Assembly (NCBI GenBank): GCA_037953625.1
Contig: CM075655.1
Span: forward strand, 25,004,001-25,068,000
Length of the DNA stretch: 64,000 bases
Source: Crotalaria pallida
Lineage: Eukaryota > Streptophyta > Magnoliopsida > Fabales > Fabaceae
Direction: 5' to 3'
Shown here: piece after piece, positions 12,212 through 23,250 of the stretch
Layout: the number at the start of each line of letters is the position of its first letter
Numbering within the stretch: position 1 is the stretch's first letter
Notes under the pieces: model-generated
The model's database searches: none
What the model saw: the letters and a program-made list of their open reading frames with translations, nothing else
What the model was told of the DNA's origin: nothing
Position numbers and translations under genes: made by a program

Positions 12212-12338
12212 ACCTACATGTAGAAACCCAGTTTGCTCGGTGTAAGTATCCGATCGTTGGCCCTGTATCAGTATCATACTAGTAAGGGTAATGAGGCTTT
12301 CGGTCGGTCGACGCTCGGTTTACTATAAGTCCACTACA

Positions 12339-12353
12339 TAAGCCCCCCAAGCT
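12339..12353 (-). other. Polypurine tract of L2
   Basis: On the minus strand the run AGCTTGGGGGGCTTA directly precedes the 3' LTR start TGTAGTGG. This supports the minus orientation of L2. Confidence 0.8.
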
Positions 12354-12689
12354 CGGTTGGGTGATTTGAGCCCTGCCGAGTTAATGAGACGAGCAACCGT
12401 TTTTCCGACTGAACTTTGCTGATTAAAAGAGGTGCCGAGCATTTTTGTGCTTCCATCAGAGCTGTCGTTTGATTGACTTAGACGTGACCCCTCAACTCTA
12501 TTTGCGCCTACACGTGTCCTTTACTTTTACTTGGAAATGGAACGTTATGATTTCAAACCTGCCGGGGGTGCCACGTACTAACTTTTGCCGTAAATGGGCT
12601 TTTTCCAACTTAGGCCCAAGTCTTTTAAGATAGTGGAGGGAAGTTTTTAAGACGAATTCTAAAGGGCGGTTTTTCACAATTCATTCTAA

Positions 12690-13218
12690 CAAACATCAGA
12701 AACCATTTGAACTCTCTCACCTCTATTCATCATTTTTCTTTAACCTTGATCATCGAAGCCAGATTTTATCAAAGGCGTTCTTGTTGTCATTCCAGTTTTC
12801 CTCACTGTATTGAGTGCGTTTTCTCATTTCGTGGTCTTCGCTTCTTCGATTTCTTAATTATTCACTGATATCAGGTACTGAATCTTTTCTTCAATTAATT
12901 TCTCTTTCTTCTCTGCTTGTTTTAGATTCTTTGCATGCATTCTTTTCTGCCATCTGCTGTGTTTATGTGCTGAGAACTTTCTTTTTAATGCATCTTCACT
13001 GGTTCTTCTTCCTTGAGTTTTGAAAAGATTTTTCTAGGGTTCGAACAAACCCCAAATCATTGTTGTTCCAAATCACTGCTATAGTATACCCCATCCGCCC
13101 TTCGAAGTTCTTCATCCCCCTTTAATGTTTACTGAGTGATCGTCGTAGCGTTTCTTAGGCCTGTTTTACGTTTTGCTGCACTTAACTTCTTAGGGTTGGT
13201 ACTGAAGCGGCGTTTATC
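12690..13218 (+). promoter_or_regulatory. 5' leader of the L2 antisense gene
   Basis: A pyrimidine-rich leader on the plus strand lies opposite to L2 gag-pol. It contains AAACCATTTGAACTC (near 12700) and a splice-donor-like ATATCAG/GTACTG (near 12873). The right-edge Tat element has the same words at comparable spacing (63637-63820). That conservation argues for a real leader with a 5'UTR intron. The exact promoter is not resolved. Confidence 0.5.
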
Positions 13219-15581
13219 ATGAGTGAGGAATCTGTAAACTCTGATGTTCCAAGAACACATAAAGGAGGAAACCCAGAAATTTGTGTTAAACCGATAGCCA
13301 TGCGTTTTCCTCAGACTTTTAAAGAGTTCAGGCAGGGTGTGATTCACTATAGGATTGCTGAGAGGGTAGAACAGAGGAGGTTAAGGAAGCAACAGAGAGG
13401 TATTAGACATTTCAGCCGGTTTGGGAAAATTCTGCCATGAAAGGGAGGTGTTCTCCAATCAACCGTAGCCGTAAGTATTTGATCTGAAATAGTTAAGTTT
13501 TTCTGCTTCTGACTCCAAGTGTGCCCCCTTTTCCTCAGGTATGAAGAGAAAGTGTATCACTAATCCTGAACTCTACCCACCTCCCCCAGATGCAGCTGAG
13601 TACGATTGGGTGGACCAAGAGGTTATCGGTATTCGGTCCGAGCTTTCGACAGAAGAGTCATTAGAACAAACTCGGGCTATAATTTTACCATGTCCTGGAG
13701 ATAACACTGGGAATCTTTATTCTGTTAGTCCGGTGGGTTTAAATGAACGGGTCTGCAGTCAAATTCTGGCGGGTAGTCCTGGTTTTTATTTTTATGAAGA
13801 AGTTGTTACTTGGTTAGGGATTAGGATGTCCTTCACCGATTTTGAAATAGGTGTTTTAAATACTTTGAGAGTGGCCCCTTCCCAGCTGCATCCCAATGCT
13901 TGGGCATTTGTGAGGGGCTTCCAGCAAGTGTGTTCAGCCATGGAGTGGTCCTGCACTCTTCCTCTTTTCTTCTATCTATTTGCCCCTCAATGCAAGAAAG
14001 GATCAGTAAGACGACCTTGGGTCTCTCTGAAGTCCCGCAATGGCTATACTCTTTTCACCAAGTATTCTGAATCTTGGAAGGGTTTTAAACCTTTTTTCTT
14101 CAAATACAATTTTGTCGGCAATGGAGTTTGCTGGTTCACCCGTCCTGGTGAAACCCGACCAATTCCACGGTTTCCTCTCCAGTGGTCTGCGAGCTTTTTT
14201 AACCGATCGATTGCCTCGTACTCATCAGATTGGAAAGAACTGGCTGAACATGAGAAGGAGGTGTGCCGAGCGGTTGAGAGTTACATGAAATCTAATGGGA
14301 TGATAGAAACAAAGGACATTGTGAACATCCCTTCATCGGATGTTAAAGCAGAACTTGGTAAAACTGTTTTCTTTTGGTTGTTGTATTTGTTAAGTTGATC
14401 CATTCTAATGTTACTTCGTTTTCCTTTTCCTTCGCATAAAAAATGGCTTCCCGGATGTCTGCTTTACTTCAAGGGGGAAGGAAGAGTAAGACCATTGAGA
14501 CGAGCGCAACTTCCGGGTCTTCAAGCTTAAGTACTCCGAGCTTGAGTACCTCGGCTCCAACTGCTTCTCCATCCGAGGCATCCCCTCGGCCAACTTCAAA
14601 CGTGGTGGCTGTGGGCGCTACGGTTTCATTGGGCCCTAGCGGCCAAGTCCAAGTCATTTCTCCCCTTCAACCACAAATTCGCCGTCGCCGGTTGGATAAA
14701 GGAAAAGAAAAAGTGTCTGTCAGTGCGAATCCGAGGGTCGAGGGTTCAAGTGCTATGGCTGCCGCTGTTCCTTCTGTCAATGCTCCATCTTCTGCTGCGA
14801 CCCCACCAGAAACATCTATATGGGACCAACAATTTGACGAAAGGTTTGGCCAATATATCTGTTCTGAATCTGACTGTACTCGTTTTGGAACTCTTTCTTC
14901 CAACCAATGGTCTCGTTGCAACATGACTCTTGCCAAATATCTGCTTCGGGGTGCTAACCTTGCATATTTTTTGGCCAAGCAACCTGATGGTCTTTTCACT
15001 GGTTATAATGTCGAGCAAAAGGAGGCTCGTGAATTGTCTGCTGCTCAAGAGGCCAGCCTCTCGGATGAGCTGAACCGTATAAAAAAATGAGTTGGAAAAC
15101 TTAAAGGATGACAAAACTGAAATGATTAAGGAGAGGGACTCTTTGAAGGCTTCCCAAAAGGTTGCTGAGGATAAAAAAGAAGGAGGCCGAGGAAGCACTG
15201 AAGAAGGAATTGCAGGAGAGTCAGCAGAAGATGGACGAGCTGAAGGCTGAGGCTGAGAGGTCTGCTGCTGTTGTCCAGAAATTGAAGGAGAAGGCACTTC
15301 GACACAAGAAAAGGGCGGACACCAACTTCTACAACTGGAGTAAGAGTGTCGATGATTCTTTTGTTTCGGCCATTAACCAAATTCAATTTCTGAATCCTGA
15401 GACTGAATTCAGGGTGGTCGGAGCTCATCCATTTCATACTGTCGACAATGGGAAGCTGATTGATATTGAGACCAAGGCCAAAGTTGATTTGCAAGCAGGG
15501 GATCTGCCTAACCCTCTCATTGAATTGACTGAAGCCCCTGACTTCGATGATTCCAACATTGTTTTATCTGATATTGAGTAG
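13219..15581 (+). pseudogene. Antisense gene of L2: 'putative gypsy-type transposon' family protein
   Basis: The segments are 13219-13470, 13539-14398, 14443-15090 and 15162-15581. The second part contains VAPSQLHPNAWAFVRGF and neighbouring aromatic-rich sequence that I recognise as the plant domain named Transposase_28 / putative gypsy-type transposon. The third part is Ser/Thr/Pro-rich with a basic patch (RRRRLDKGKEK). The last is a charged coiled coil (EEALKKELQESQQKMDELK) with an acidic end. A clean intron (GTAAGT at 13471 to TTCCTCAG at 13538) keeps the frame open. Single-base slips in A-runs near 15088 and 15176 and an unclear junction near 14360-14440 indicate decay. Extra antisense ORFs beside the 3' LTR are known for Tat elements such as Grande and Retand. 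The function is unknown. Confidence 0.7.
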
Positions 15582-16298
15582 TGATCAGTTTTTGTTGCTT
15601 TTCTGTAGGGTTTAACTTTTTGTTGCTCGTTGTTGCCGAGCGTCTTTACTTAGCTATTTCGAACAATTTTTGCTTTAACTTGTTGCTCGTTGTACTCGAG
15701 CGTTTAACTTGTTGCTCGTTGAATTCGAGCATACTTCTTGACTGCCATGAACAATTTATTTTTGCTCCTGCTAAATTTTAATCAATTTGCCTTGTATACA
15801 AATTGTGTTGTGTAAATCACTTTCACTACTTTTTGGGTTTCGTTTGTCACGTGACCGCTGATTTTACTGCTATTCACCGCACAAAAAGGCTAATTTAGGA
15901 ATTGCTTCAATTGAATAAATTATTGTGAGTTGAACTCGGATCGCAGACTTTAGCCGAAGCGGGACCCTCGGAACGCGAAATAAGGAAAGTGATTTCCTGA
16001 ATTCGGGCGTTCCATGAATACGTTGTTAAACTCTCATAAAGAGTTGTATCTCGATTCCGCTCGGTGGCTAGCCGAACGAAATGAGGCGTATGTCACATCA
16101 CAATGTTCGTAAAAGAGTTTAAAGGAAATTAATGCGTTTTATTGATAAAAGAATACAAAAATGATGTTGCTCGTTTGTCAACTAACTCCTAACAATTGTC
16201 TCTAAGCTAAGAAGGATGTTATCCTTCGTTTATTCGACCTAAACATTTTCGAGCAATAGACTAACCTATTTGTAAAAAGTGAAAAATAAAATAGGAGC
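15582..16298. other. L2 noncoding 3' region with short tandem repeats
   Basis: This lies between the antisense gene and the integrase remnant. 15615-15732 holds three units of TTGCTCGTTG followed by CGAGC with variable spacers. The rest shows no gene. Confidence 0.6.
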
Positions 16299-16585
16299 TT
16301 AACTATAATAAGCTCTGAGTTTGGCCACGTTCCAGCTGTTATTGATTTCCATGCCCGAGAGAGTCTCCAATTTGTAAGCACCAGATCCGGATTTAGCCTT
16401 CACTCGGTATGGGCCTTCCCACTTCGACTTCAATTTTCCAACTCCAACATTTCCTTTGCCGATATCTGCTCGGCGAAAGACTAAATCTCCAACTTCAAAA
16501 CTTCGTGGACGAACCTTCTTGTTCTATTCCCGAGCTTGCCGCTCCTTCACTTTTCTTTCATGAGCGGCGGCGTTCTTTCGAATTT
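16299..16585 (-). pseudogene. L2 integrase C-terminal remnant
   Basis: Read leftward from 16585, this frame gives the end of a Ty3 integrase: RPRSFEVGDLVFRRA, then KLKSKWEGPYRVK (the GPY/F-type module), and LRAYYS followed by TAA at 16299-16301. One in-frame TAG (near 16525) interrupts it. The rest of the integrase, RT and protease of L2 are absent because the chromovirus inserted at 16586 and a deletion removed the far side. Confidence 0.85.
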
Positions 16586-16848
16586 TGTAACACCCCAAAA
16601 TTTTAATCCTCGATTAATGAAATGTTAATTATAATTTAATTATAATTAATAGTTTTCAAATTAATCCTTGATTAAAATATGTGTTTATAGAATTAGCTTG
16701 CATATGAGGAATTATTTAATAAATAATTTAAATACATATAATATGTATTTTGCATATTAGTCCCTGGGTTGGGACCTAGAAGCCATTATAGGAAAGATTT
16801 TGGAGGAAAAGTAAATAAAATTATTATTTTTCAAAATCTGAGCGAAAT

Positions 16849-18234
16849 ACTCGAGTATTATCAGAAACACTCGAGTATTCTGGGTCAAACTGCACGAGTT
16901 AGTGCGTTTGGTGAGTCACAACCAACGATTTCGTGATGGTAACACGAAATCACCACCATGCCAACGCCATAGGCGTCGTGTCGCCCCGCATGAGCTTTCC
17001 ATTGGCCTATTTAAATGCATCATTGTCCCTTGGTCGAGAATTTTGATCAACTTGTTGAAGATTAGAAGAGTTAGGGTTTTCGAATTGTGTTCTTCGATTC
17101 TTCCTCTGTGAGTTGAGTTGAGTGATAATCTATACACCAATACAAAGCTCACATCACGAGCTTTGTATAGACACCAAAATTGTGAGGTTTGAGTGTGTGG
17201 ATTGAGAGAATCGAAGTCTTGAAGTGGAGCTGTTCTTGCTCGAGTTGGTGTCTGGAGCTCACTGTGATCATCGATTCTGGTAAGCTCTTGAGTTCTTGAG
17301 TCTCAAACTCAATTCCTTTAGTTAGATGATGTTGCATAGAGTTTAGAAATCTAATTTTCCCCAATCTAATTCTCTGTTTCATGTACGAACCAATTCCATT
17401 TTGGTATGGTACTCAAAACTGTCATGCATGAGAAGTTCAAGTGGATTTCTGGGTTTGGAGAGCTTTCTTTGGATTTCTTTCTGTTGATTCACATCTGAGA
17501 GGTAAGGGGAAGTAATTATATTCACTAGATAAAGTTTGAAATCCATTAAATGTGTTAGAGAGCCACCAAGAGGCTCTAAGGGCTTAGATTCTATAGGAAC
17601 TTTGGTTTGGAGACCAATCCATGCTCTAAATCCATATTGAGCAAGTTTGTTATCATGCATGTGAACTTAAATGAGCTTTGTTTCATGAATATTATGCTTA
17701 TTGTGTGATTTGAGGTATTGAGTTGTTAAAATGCCTTTTTATGCATAATCAATGATTTCTCTGTCAATTCTGTGTTTTGAATTGAAATAAGTGTTGTAAC
17801 ATGTTTGATTAATGATATGTTAACTCTGTGGATCCCTGAAATGGACTTAAACTGAGTAGAAATGAAAATGGCATGTTAAAACCAGTTTTCAATACTGTCA
17901 GCTGCGAAACACTCGAGTAAATGGCAAAGTACTCGAGTAAATCGTGTTCAAAATAAAGTAAATTTCATAAGAACACTCGAGTATTTTGTCTGGTACTCGA
18001 GTATCGGGCATGAACTGAGAATTGTTATAGGTCAAACACTCGAGTCATTCAAAGTCACTCGAGTATTCTGGAAAAGTCCAAGAACACTCGAGTAACTCAT
18101 GAACTACTCGAGTAAATTGTTGAAATTAAAACCCAAATCCTCAGAAAGACATGAACACTCGAGTATGCTTAAGAACACTCGAGTAATCTGGAAAATCTCC
18201 AGAACACTCGAGTATTCTGAACTTTACTCGAGTA
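16849..18234 (+). repeat. Seven pairs of the palindrome ACTCGAGT(A) at 20-bp spacing
   Basis: Sites start at 16849/16869, 17911/17931, 17975/17995, 18038/18057, 18086/18106, 18157/18177 and 18206/18226. Within a pair the start-to-start distance is 20 bp in six cases and 19 in one. Flanks between sites are not conserved. ACTCGAGT is its own reverse complement, so each pair could be two phased protein sites or could fold as a stem of about 8 bp with a loop of about 12 nt. Confidence 0.93.
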
Positions 18235-18946
18235 AAATGCCCAGAATATGAAAACATCATTTTCAATTCTAACTTAATTAATTAAGGAATTATTAAGGAT
18301 AATTCAAGGGATCAAAGACTTAGAGAAATTGATAAATACAAATAGATCGTTCGGTGACGATCCATTTTGAAAATTAAGCCTAGGTGGCAAGTAAAGTATT
18401 AATCAATTTCCCCTAAGTCTAAAATGCATTCATTCTGGAGTTTGGATGGTAGGACGTATTCATGTTTCGATAAACATGTGGAGGGCCTCTGGGAGTGCCA
18501 ATACGCTTGCTTGATGACACGTCGTTGACGTGGTTGGCTTTGTGGATGCCGATATGGATATATCGTCTGGATGACGATCCGTTTGGATGACGGGATATGC
18601 TCGGGTGGCATGGATACCAAGCTTGACGTGTACATTCTAGGTGAATGTACGAATTGTTGTATACCTAGGAATACAACGCACTGTGGAGTGCTGGGTTGTC
18701 AGGGATGGACGTCAGAGAGTGACTTAGAAATGTGGAGATAAGTTGAGAGTTAAAATCATGCATCATGTCATTCACTTAATGCGATTGATATACCTGAATT
18801 AAGTGTGAGCATCCTATGTGCATCTGATACTTGCTAAATGCTAATTGTGATTGTTATTAATTGATGCATTATTATCTTTCATATGTTGCATGATTTATTC
18901 TCTATTGATTATGTGAGTAGAATTGCTTACCCCTATGCCCTTGTAG

Positions 18947-19420
18947 GTGATGTCTCGTTACATTGCTTGCATCGAGATCCGGCCACTTCCTAGTGGCGTA
19001 TGGATCTATGAGGACCATCGCGCGGTGTATGAGGGGGAGGTAGAGTTCACATTCTACCACCCTAACCCGCTGATGCGATTCCGTCCTCGTAGGTTTAGGA
19101 TTCCCATCATATACACTATGCATGTACCCCCGTTTTATACTTATCATGGACCACCTCCCATGCGACCAGCTCGCTCTTACCATAGTTTTCATTTTCGACC
19201 TACCCGCTCTCACCCTTTTACTTCGAGAGTTGTCCGCGAGGAGACTCCCCCTTCTTATCCGAGGGGCCCCGTCAAGGTTTCACCATCACCTGACCCGGTA
19301 CCCAGTGGTAGGGTACACTCTCCTTCGGATGAGATCGAGGAGGATCTGGTGGAGGACGAGAGTGGGAGCGAGCCTGTCGTGCATTCTACTGGGAGTGACT
19401 GGAGGGACGATGATCCCTAG
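18947..19420 (+). CDS. ORF of 157 codons near the 3' end of the chromovirus LTR, function unknown
   Basis: The frame begins MMSRYIACIEIRPLP. It has a Tyr/Pro/His/Arg-rich middle (MRFRPRRFRIP, YHGPPPMRPAR) and an acidic C-terminus (DEIEEDLVEDESGSE), ending WRDDDP before TAG. A splice-acceptor-like CCCTTGTAG/GTG lies just before the ATG. The block is GC-richer than the surrounding LTR. I recognise no known domain. Being in an LTR it would be present twice in an intact element. Coding is possible but not shown. Confidence 0.35.
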   Translation: MMSRYIACIEIRPLPSGVWIYEDHRAVYEGEVEFTFYHPNPLMRFRPRRFRIPIIYTMHVPPFYTYHGPPPMRPARSYHSFHFRPTRSHPFTSRVVREETPPSYPRGPVKVSPSPDPVPSGRVHSPSDEIEEDLVEDESGSEPVVHSTGSDWRDDDP

Positions 19421-20136
19421 GTACATGTATATGGTGTATGATGTGGATCCGAGGATCCGGTGTGTGGAGGAGATGTGCTGCTGTTGCTGTGATGATGATG
19501 CTACTACCTTATTACCTATGTTTTTGGGAGACTACTGCTGCTACTACTACTGCATCTGATGCTGATGGATCTACGTGACTATCCCTGGGGTTGTATTTTG
19601 ATGATGTATATATTGTACATATGTTTTACTCTAGGGTTATAGTATCATAGTGATGTAGATCTATTTATATGGACTTGTTATATTTTGGAACTTGGTGACT
19701 TATCTCATGGACTATGTATGTATGACTCTTTCGTATATATGAAAATCTATGTTTATATTATATCAGTTGCATAGTCCAGTAATTTCCGCTTACTCTGATT
19801 TAACTTATAAATGAGCTCGACTATAAGTATTAATTGACGGTATCAGTTTTATTGAACAAAGTATGGGTAGCTTCAATTGATTGTGAAATGTAAAGAAATT
19901 TCTAAAGAACAAATGTTATCCTGCTTGAGAAAAAGTTTTAGAAATCGCCGAACTCGATACAAGTGTTTTAAAGGATTTTAGAATTTATTCTCCAAGAGTT
20001 CCATTAGATGAATTGTGCACCCGCTTTAAAGAAAATTTTACTTACCATATTTTCTTAGCTCACAAGTCCATATATTATCCAATATAAAGCATAAATACTA
20101 TATCAATTGGGTAATCCGGAAGGGTGTCACACTTAG

Positions 20137-20148
20137 TGGTATCAGAGC
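20137..20148 (+). other. Primer-binding site of the nested chromovirus
   Basis: TGGTATCAGAGC, complementary to the initiator-Met tRNA 3' end, lies five bases after the LTR end. This is standard for chromoviruses. Confidence 0.88.
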
Positions 20149-20420
20149 AAAAGTCAGATCATGTAGTAGTAGAAGTGGTTCCAGAAAGGTAGCCATCAAC
20201 ATCAAGCAGGTATCTCCAAAGCACTTATTACCTTGAATGCTGTTATTTTGATTGTTAAAGGTTTGAATACCCTGAATTGTTTGTATCTTGTCTCTTTTGA
20301 GTACAAGACGCAATTGATTGTAGATCTAATAAGCTTAGGATAGAGCCTTAGTATAGGTGGTGTAATGGAAGTTTCTTTAGTTCAACATATGTGACCGTAA
20401 GCCCATAGCGCAGGTCTAAT

Positions 20421-23250
20421 ATGGCAACTAGAAACCAAAATCACACCAATGCGATGTTGGAGCGAATCACCACGGTATTGGAAGCCATGCAAAGGCAGTC
20501 TCAGCAACCATCTCAACCGGCAAACCCGTCTCATCAGTGTAATATGGGAAACACAGTGGCGAAGACTCTGGCTGATTTTAGAAGCTGCAATCCGCCAAAG
20601 TTTGAAGGAGGATTTAAACCGGAGGAAGCCAACAAATGGATTCATACTATGGACAAGATTTTGAGGAATTTGGAGTGTTCTGATGTTCAGAAGGTGGCGT
20701 ATGCAACCTATATGTTGGAGGATGAAGCGGAGAATTGGTGGAATCACAGCATGCAGCTTCTGCAATATGAAGGAAGAGATCTAAGCTGGGGAGTATTCAT
20801 GGAAAAATTTCTTCAGAAATATTTTCCTGAGGATCTAAGGAGGAAAAAGGAAGTGGAATTCTTGCAGTTGAAGCAAGGTAACATGAGTGTGGGTGAGTAC
20901 GCGGCAAAGTTTGAAGAGCTGATGAAGTACTCTCCATACTATCAGAACAATCCAGATGAGAGAAGCAAGTGCATTAAGTTTGAAGGAGGTTTGAGGCCAA
21001 AGTTGAAGTCGATCTTCAGTTACCAGCGGATTCAAAGTTTTCCTGCACTCGTGGACATGTGTAGGATGTATGAAGACGACACCAAAGCTGAGGAGGTGCA
21101 AGTCTCGGAAAAGAAGGACAATCAAGGCTATGGATCTCAAAGGTGTAAAGGTTTCAACAACCGGGGCAAAGGTCCGTATGATCGTCGGGGAAAAGGCAAA
21201 GGAAAAGCTGGTGGTTCTGAGGAAAGGAATTATCGGAGTGAAGCTCCATTCTGCGACAAGTGCAAGCGCAATCACTATGGTAGGGTATGTTGGGGAACCA
21301 GTGGATGTTTCAACTGTGGGAAGCCAGGGCATTTTGCAAGAGATTGTAAGGAACCAGCCAAGGCCAACTCAAGAGGAACTGCGGATGGATCAATGGCTCA
21401 AGGAAGGGTCTTCACCCTTAGTGGTGTGGAAGCTAATCGATCTTCTGATCTGGTGCAAGGTAAATACTTGCTTAATGGTCAGTTTTGCCATGTTTTGTTT
21501 GACTCTGGTGCAACGCATTCATTTGTTTCACATGAATGTGTAGACCGTTTAGGCTTGATTGTGTCTGAGATGCCTTATACTCTCAGAGTAGAAACTCCTA
21601 CCAATGCTCCTGTAATTATTTCTAGAGCATATCTTAACTATTGTATAGAAGTGTTAGGACAGACCTCTGAAGTAGATTTGATCTGCTTACCCTTAGCACA
21701 ATTAGATGTGATCTTGGGGATGGACTGGTTAAGTCAGAACCAAGTGATCATTGACTGTGATAGAAAACTGGTAACCTATAGAAACCCAAAACCATCTGGT
21801 TACGTGTGTCTGTTCAATGCTGAGATGGAGGAAGTTGGTCCGAAGATGGAAGAGATTCCTGTTGTCCGAGAGTTTCCGGAAGTGTTTGCTGACGAGATTC
21901 CTGGTCTGCCACCAAGAAGAGAGATTGAATTCGGTATCGACCTAATTCCGGGAGCTGGTCCCATTTCTATCGCTCCCTATAGAATGGCACCACCGGAAAT
22001 GGCGGAAATGAAGAAGCAGATTGAGGAGCTGCTGCAGAAACAGATGATTTGACCAAGTGTGTCACCTTGGGGTGCTCCTGTCTTGTTCGTCAGGAAGAAA
22101 GATGGTAGTATGAGGATGTGCATCGACTACCGACAATTTAATAAGGTCACCATCAAGAACAAGTATCCGTTGCCATGGATAGATGACCTTATGGATCAAG
22201 TTCGTGGGGCTTCAGTATTTTCCAAGATTGATTTGAGGTCGGGGTACCATCAGATCAGAATTAGAGAAGAGGATATCTCTAAGACTGCATTTCGATCTCG
22301 ATACGGACATTATGAGTATGTCGTGATGTCGTTCGGATTGACTAATGCACCAGCTATCTTCATGGACTACATGAATCGAATCTTTAGACCTTATTTAGAT
22401 TCATTCATGGTTGTGTTCATTGATGATATTCTGATTTACTCTAAGAGCCCGGAGGAGCATGCTGAACACTTGAAGATAGTGTTAAGCATCTTGAAGGAGA
22501 AGTAGTTGTACGCAAAACTTACAAAATGTGAATTCTGGCTGAAGGAGGTTAAGTTCTTGGGGCATGTGAGTTCAGACAAAGGAATAGTCGTTGATCCGAC
22601 GAAGGTAAGTTCGGTTTTGCAATGGGAGCAACCAAAGTCGGTCACGGAAGTCAGAAGTTTTCTTGGTTTGGCTGGGTATTATAGAAGGTTCATCGAAGGT
22701 TTCTCGAAGATTGCACTGCCTCTGACGAAGTTAACTCGGAAAGATCAACCATTCCTATGGGATGAGAAATGTGAAAGGAGTTTTCAAGAGTTGAAGGAAA
22801 GGTTGACATCGTCTCCTGTATTGGTTCTGCCCGATACACAAAAGAGTTTTGATGTGTATTGTGACGCGTCGAAACAAGGTTTTGGGTGTGTTTTGATGCA
22901 AGAAGGACAAGTCGTCGCCTATGCCTCGAGACAGCTAAAAGTTCATGAAATGAACTATCCAACCCATGATCTGGAGCTGGCAGCTGTGGTGTTTGCATCA
23001 AAGATCTGGAGGCACTATCTCTATGGCACTACGTTCCGGGTGTTCAGTGACCATAAGAGTTTAAAGTACCTCTTTGATCAAAAGGAGTTGAATATAAGGC
23101 AACGCCGATGGATGGAGTTTTTGAATGATTATGAGTTTGAACTCCATTATCATCCTGGAAAGGCCAATGTTGTGGCAGATGCATTGAGTAGGAAGGCAAT
23201 GCACATCAGTGCAATGATGGTCAGAGAAGCTGCACTGATAGAGGAATTCC
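20421..23250 (+). pseudogene. Chromovirus gag-protease-RT-RNase H, truncated before integrase
   Basis: One reading frame is broken by two stops. Gag runs from MATRNQNH through a capsid-like region (WWNHSMQ ... KFEELMKYS) to the zinc knuckle CFNCGKPGHFARDC. The protease has VLFDSGATHSFVS. RT follows after a TGA at 22050-22052, with CIDYRQFNKV and the catalytic VFIDDILIY. A TAG at 22503-22505 interrupts the RT end, and RNase H continues (YCDASKQGFG, DHKSLKYLF, ADALSRK) to about 23250. Both stops are consistent with C-to-T changes (CGA to TGA and CAG to TAG). The ORF tail beyond 23250 is antisense L2 gag. Confidence 0.92.

Larger units (their letters stand above)
6196..12338 (-). repeat. 3' LTR of L2, interrupted by a solo LTR
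   Basis: 6196-6648 plus 12217-12338 together match 34943-35517 along all 575 bp with about five substitutions. On the minus strand it begins TGTAGTGGACTTATAG and ends GGACACGACA. The interruption is 6649-12211 with target duplication ACCTA. Confidence 0.92.
16586..20131 (+). repeat. 5' LTR of the nested chromovirus (3546 bp)
   Basis: Begins TGTAACACCCC and ends GGGTGTCACA, immediately before the PBS spacer. It carries seven pairs of a short palindrome (separate entry) and an ORF near its 3' end (18947-19420). The only other LTR copy has been deleted, so LTR divergence cannot be measured. Confidence 0.85.
16586..23250 (+). mobile_element. Right-truncated Tekay-like chromovirus in L2
   Basis: It contains a 3.5-kb 5' LTR, an initiator-Met-type PBS and gag, protease, RT and RNase H in one reading direction. 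It ends abruptly at about 23250, just after RNase H, and runs directly into antisense L2 gag. There is no integrase, PPT or 3' LTR. Because L2 lost its pol at the same border, one deletion spanning the chromovirus 3' half and L2 pol explains both losses. The left target flank is AATTT (16581-16585); the right partner is deleted. Confidence 0.88.
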
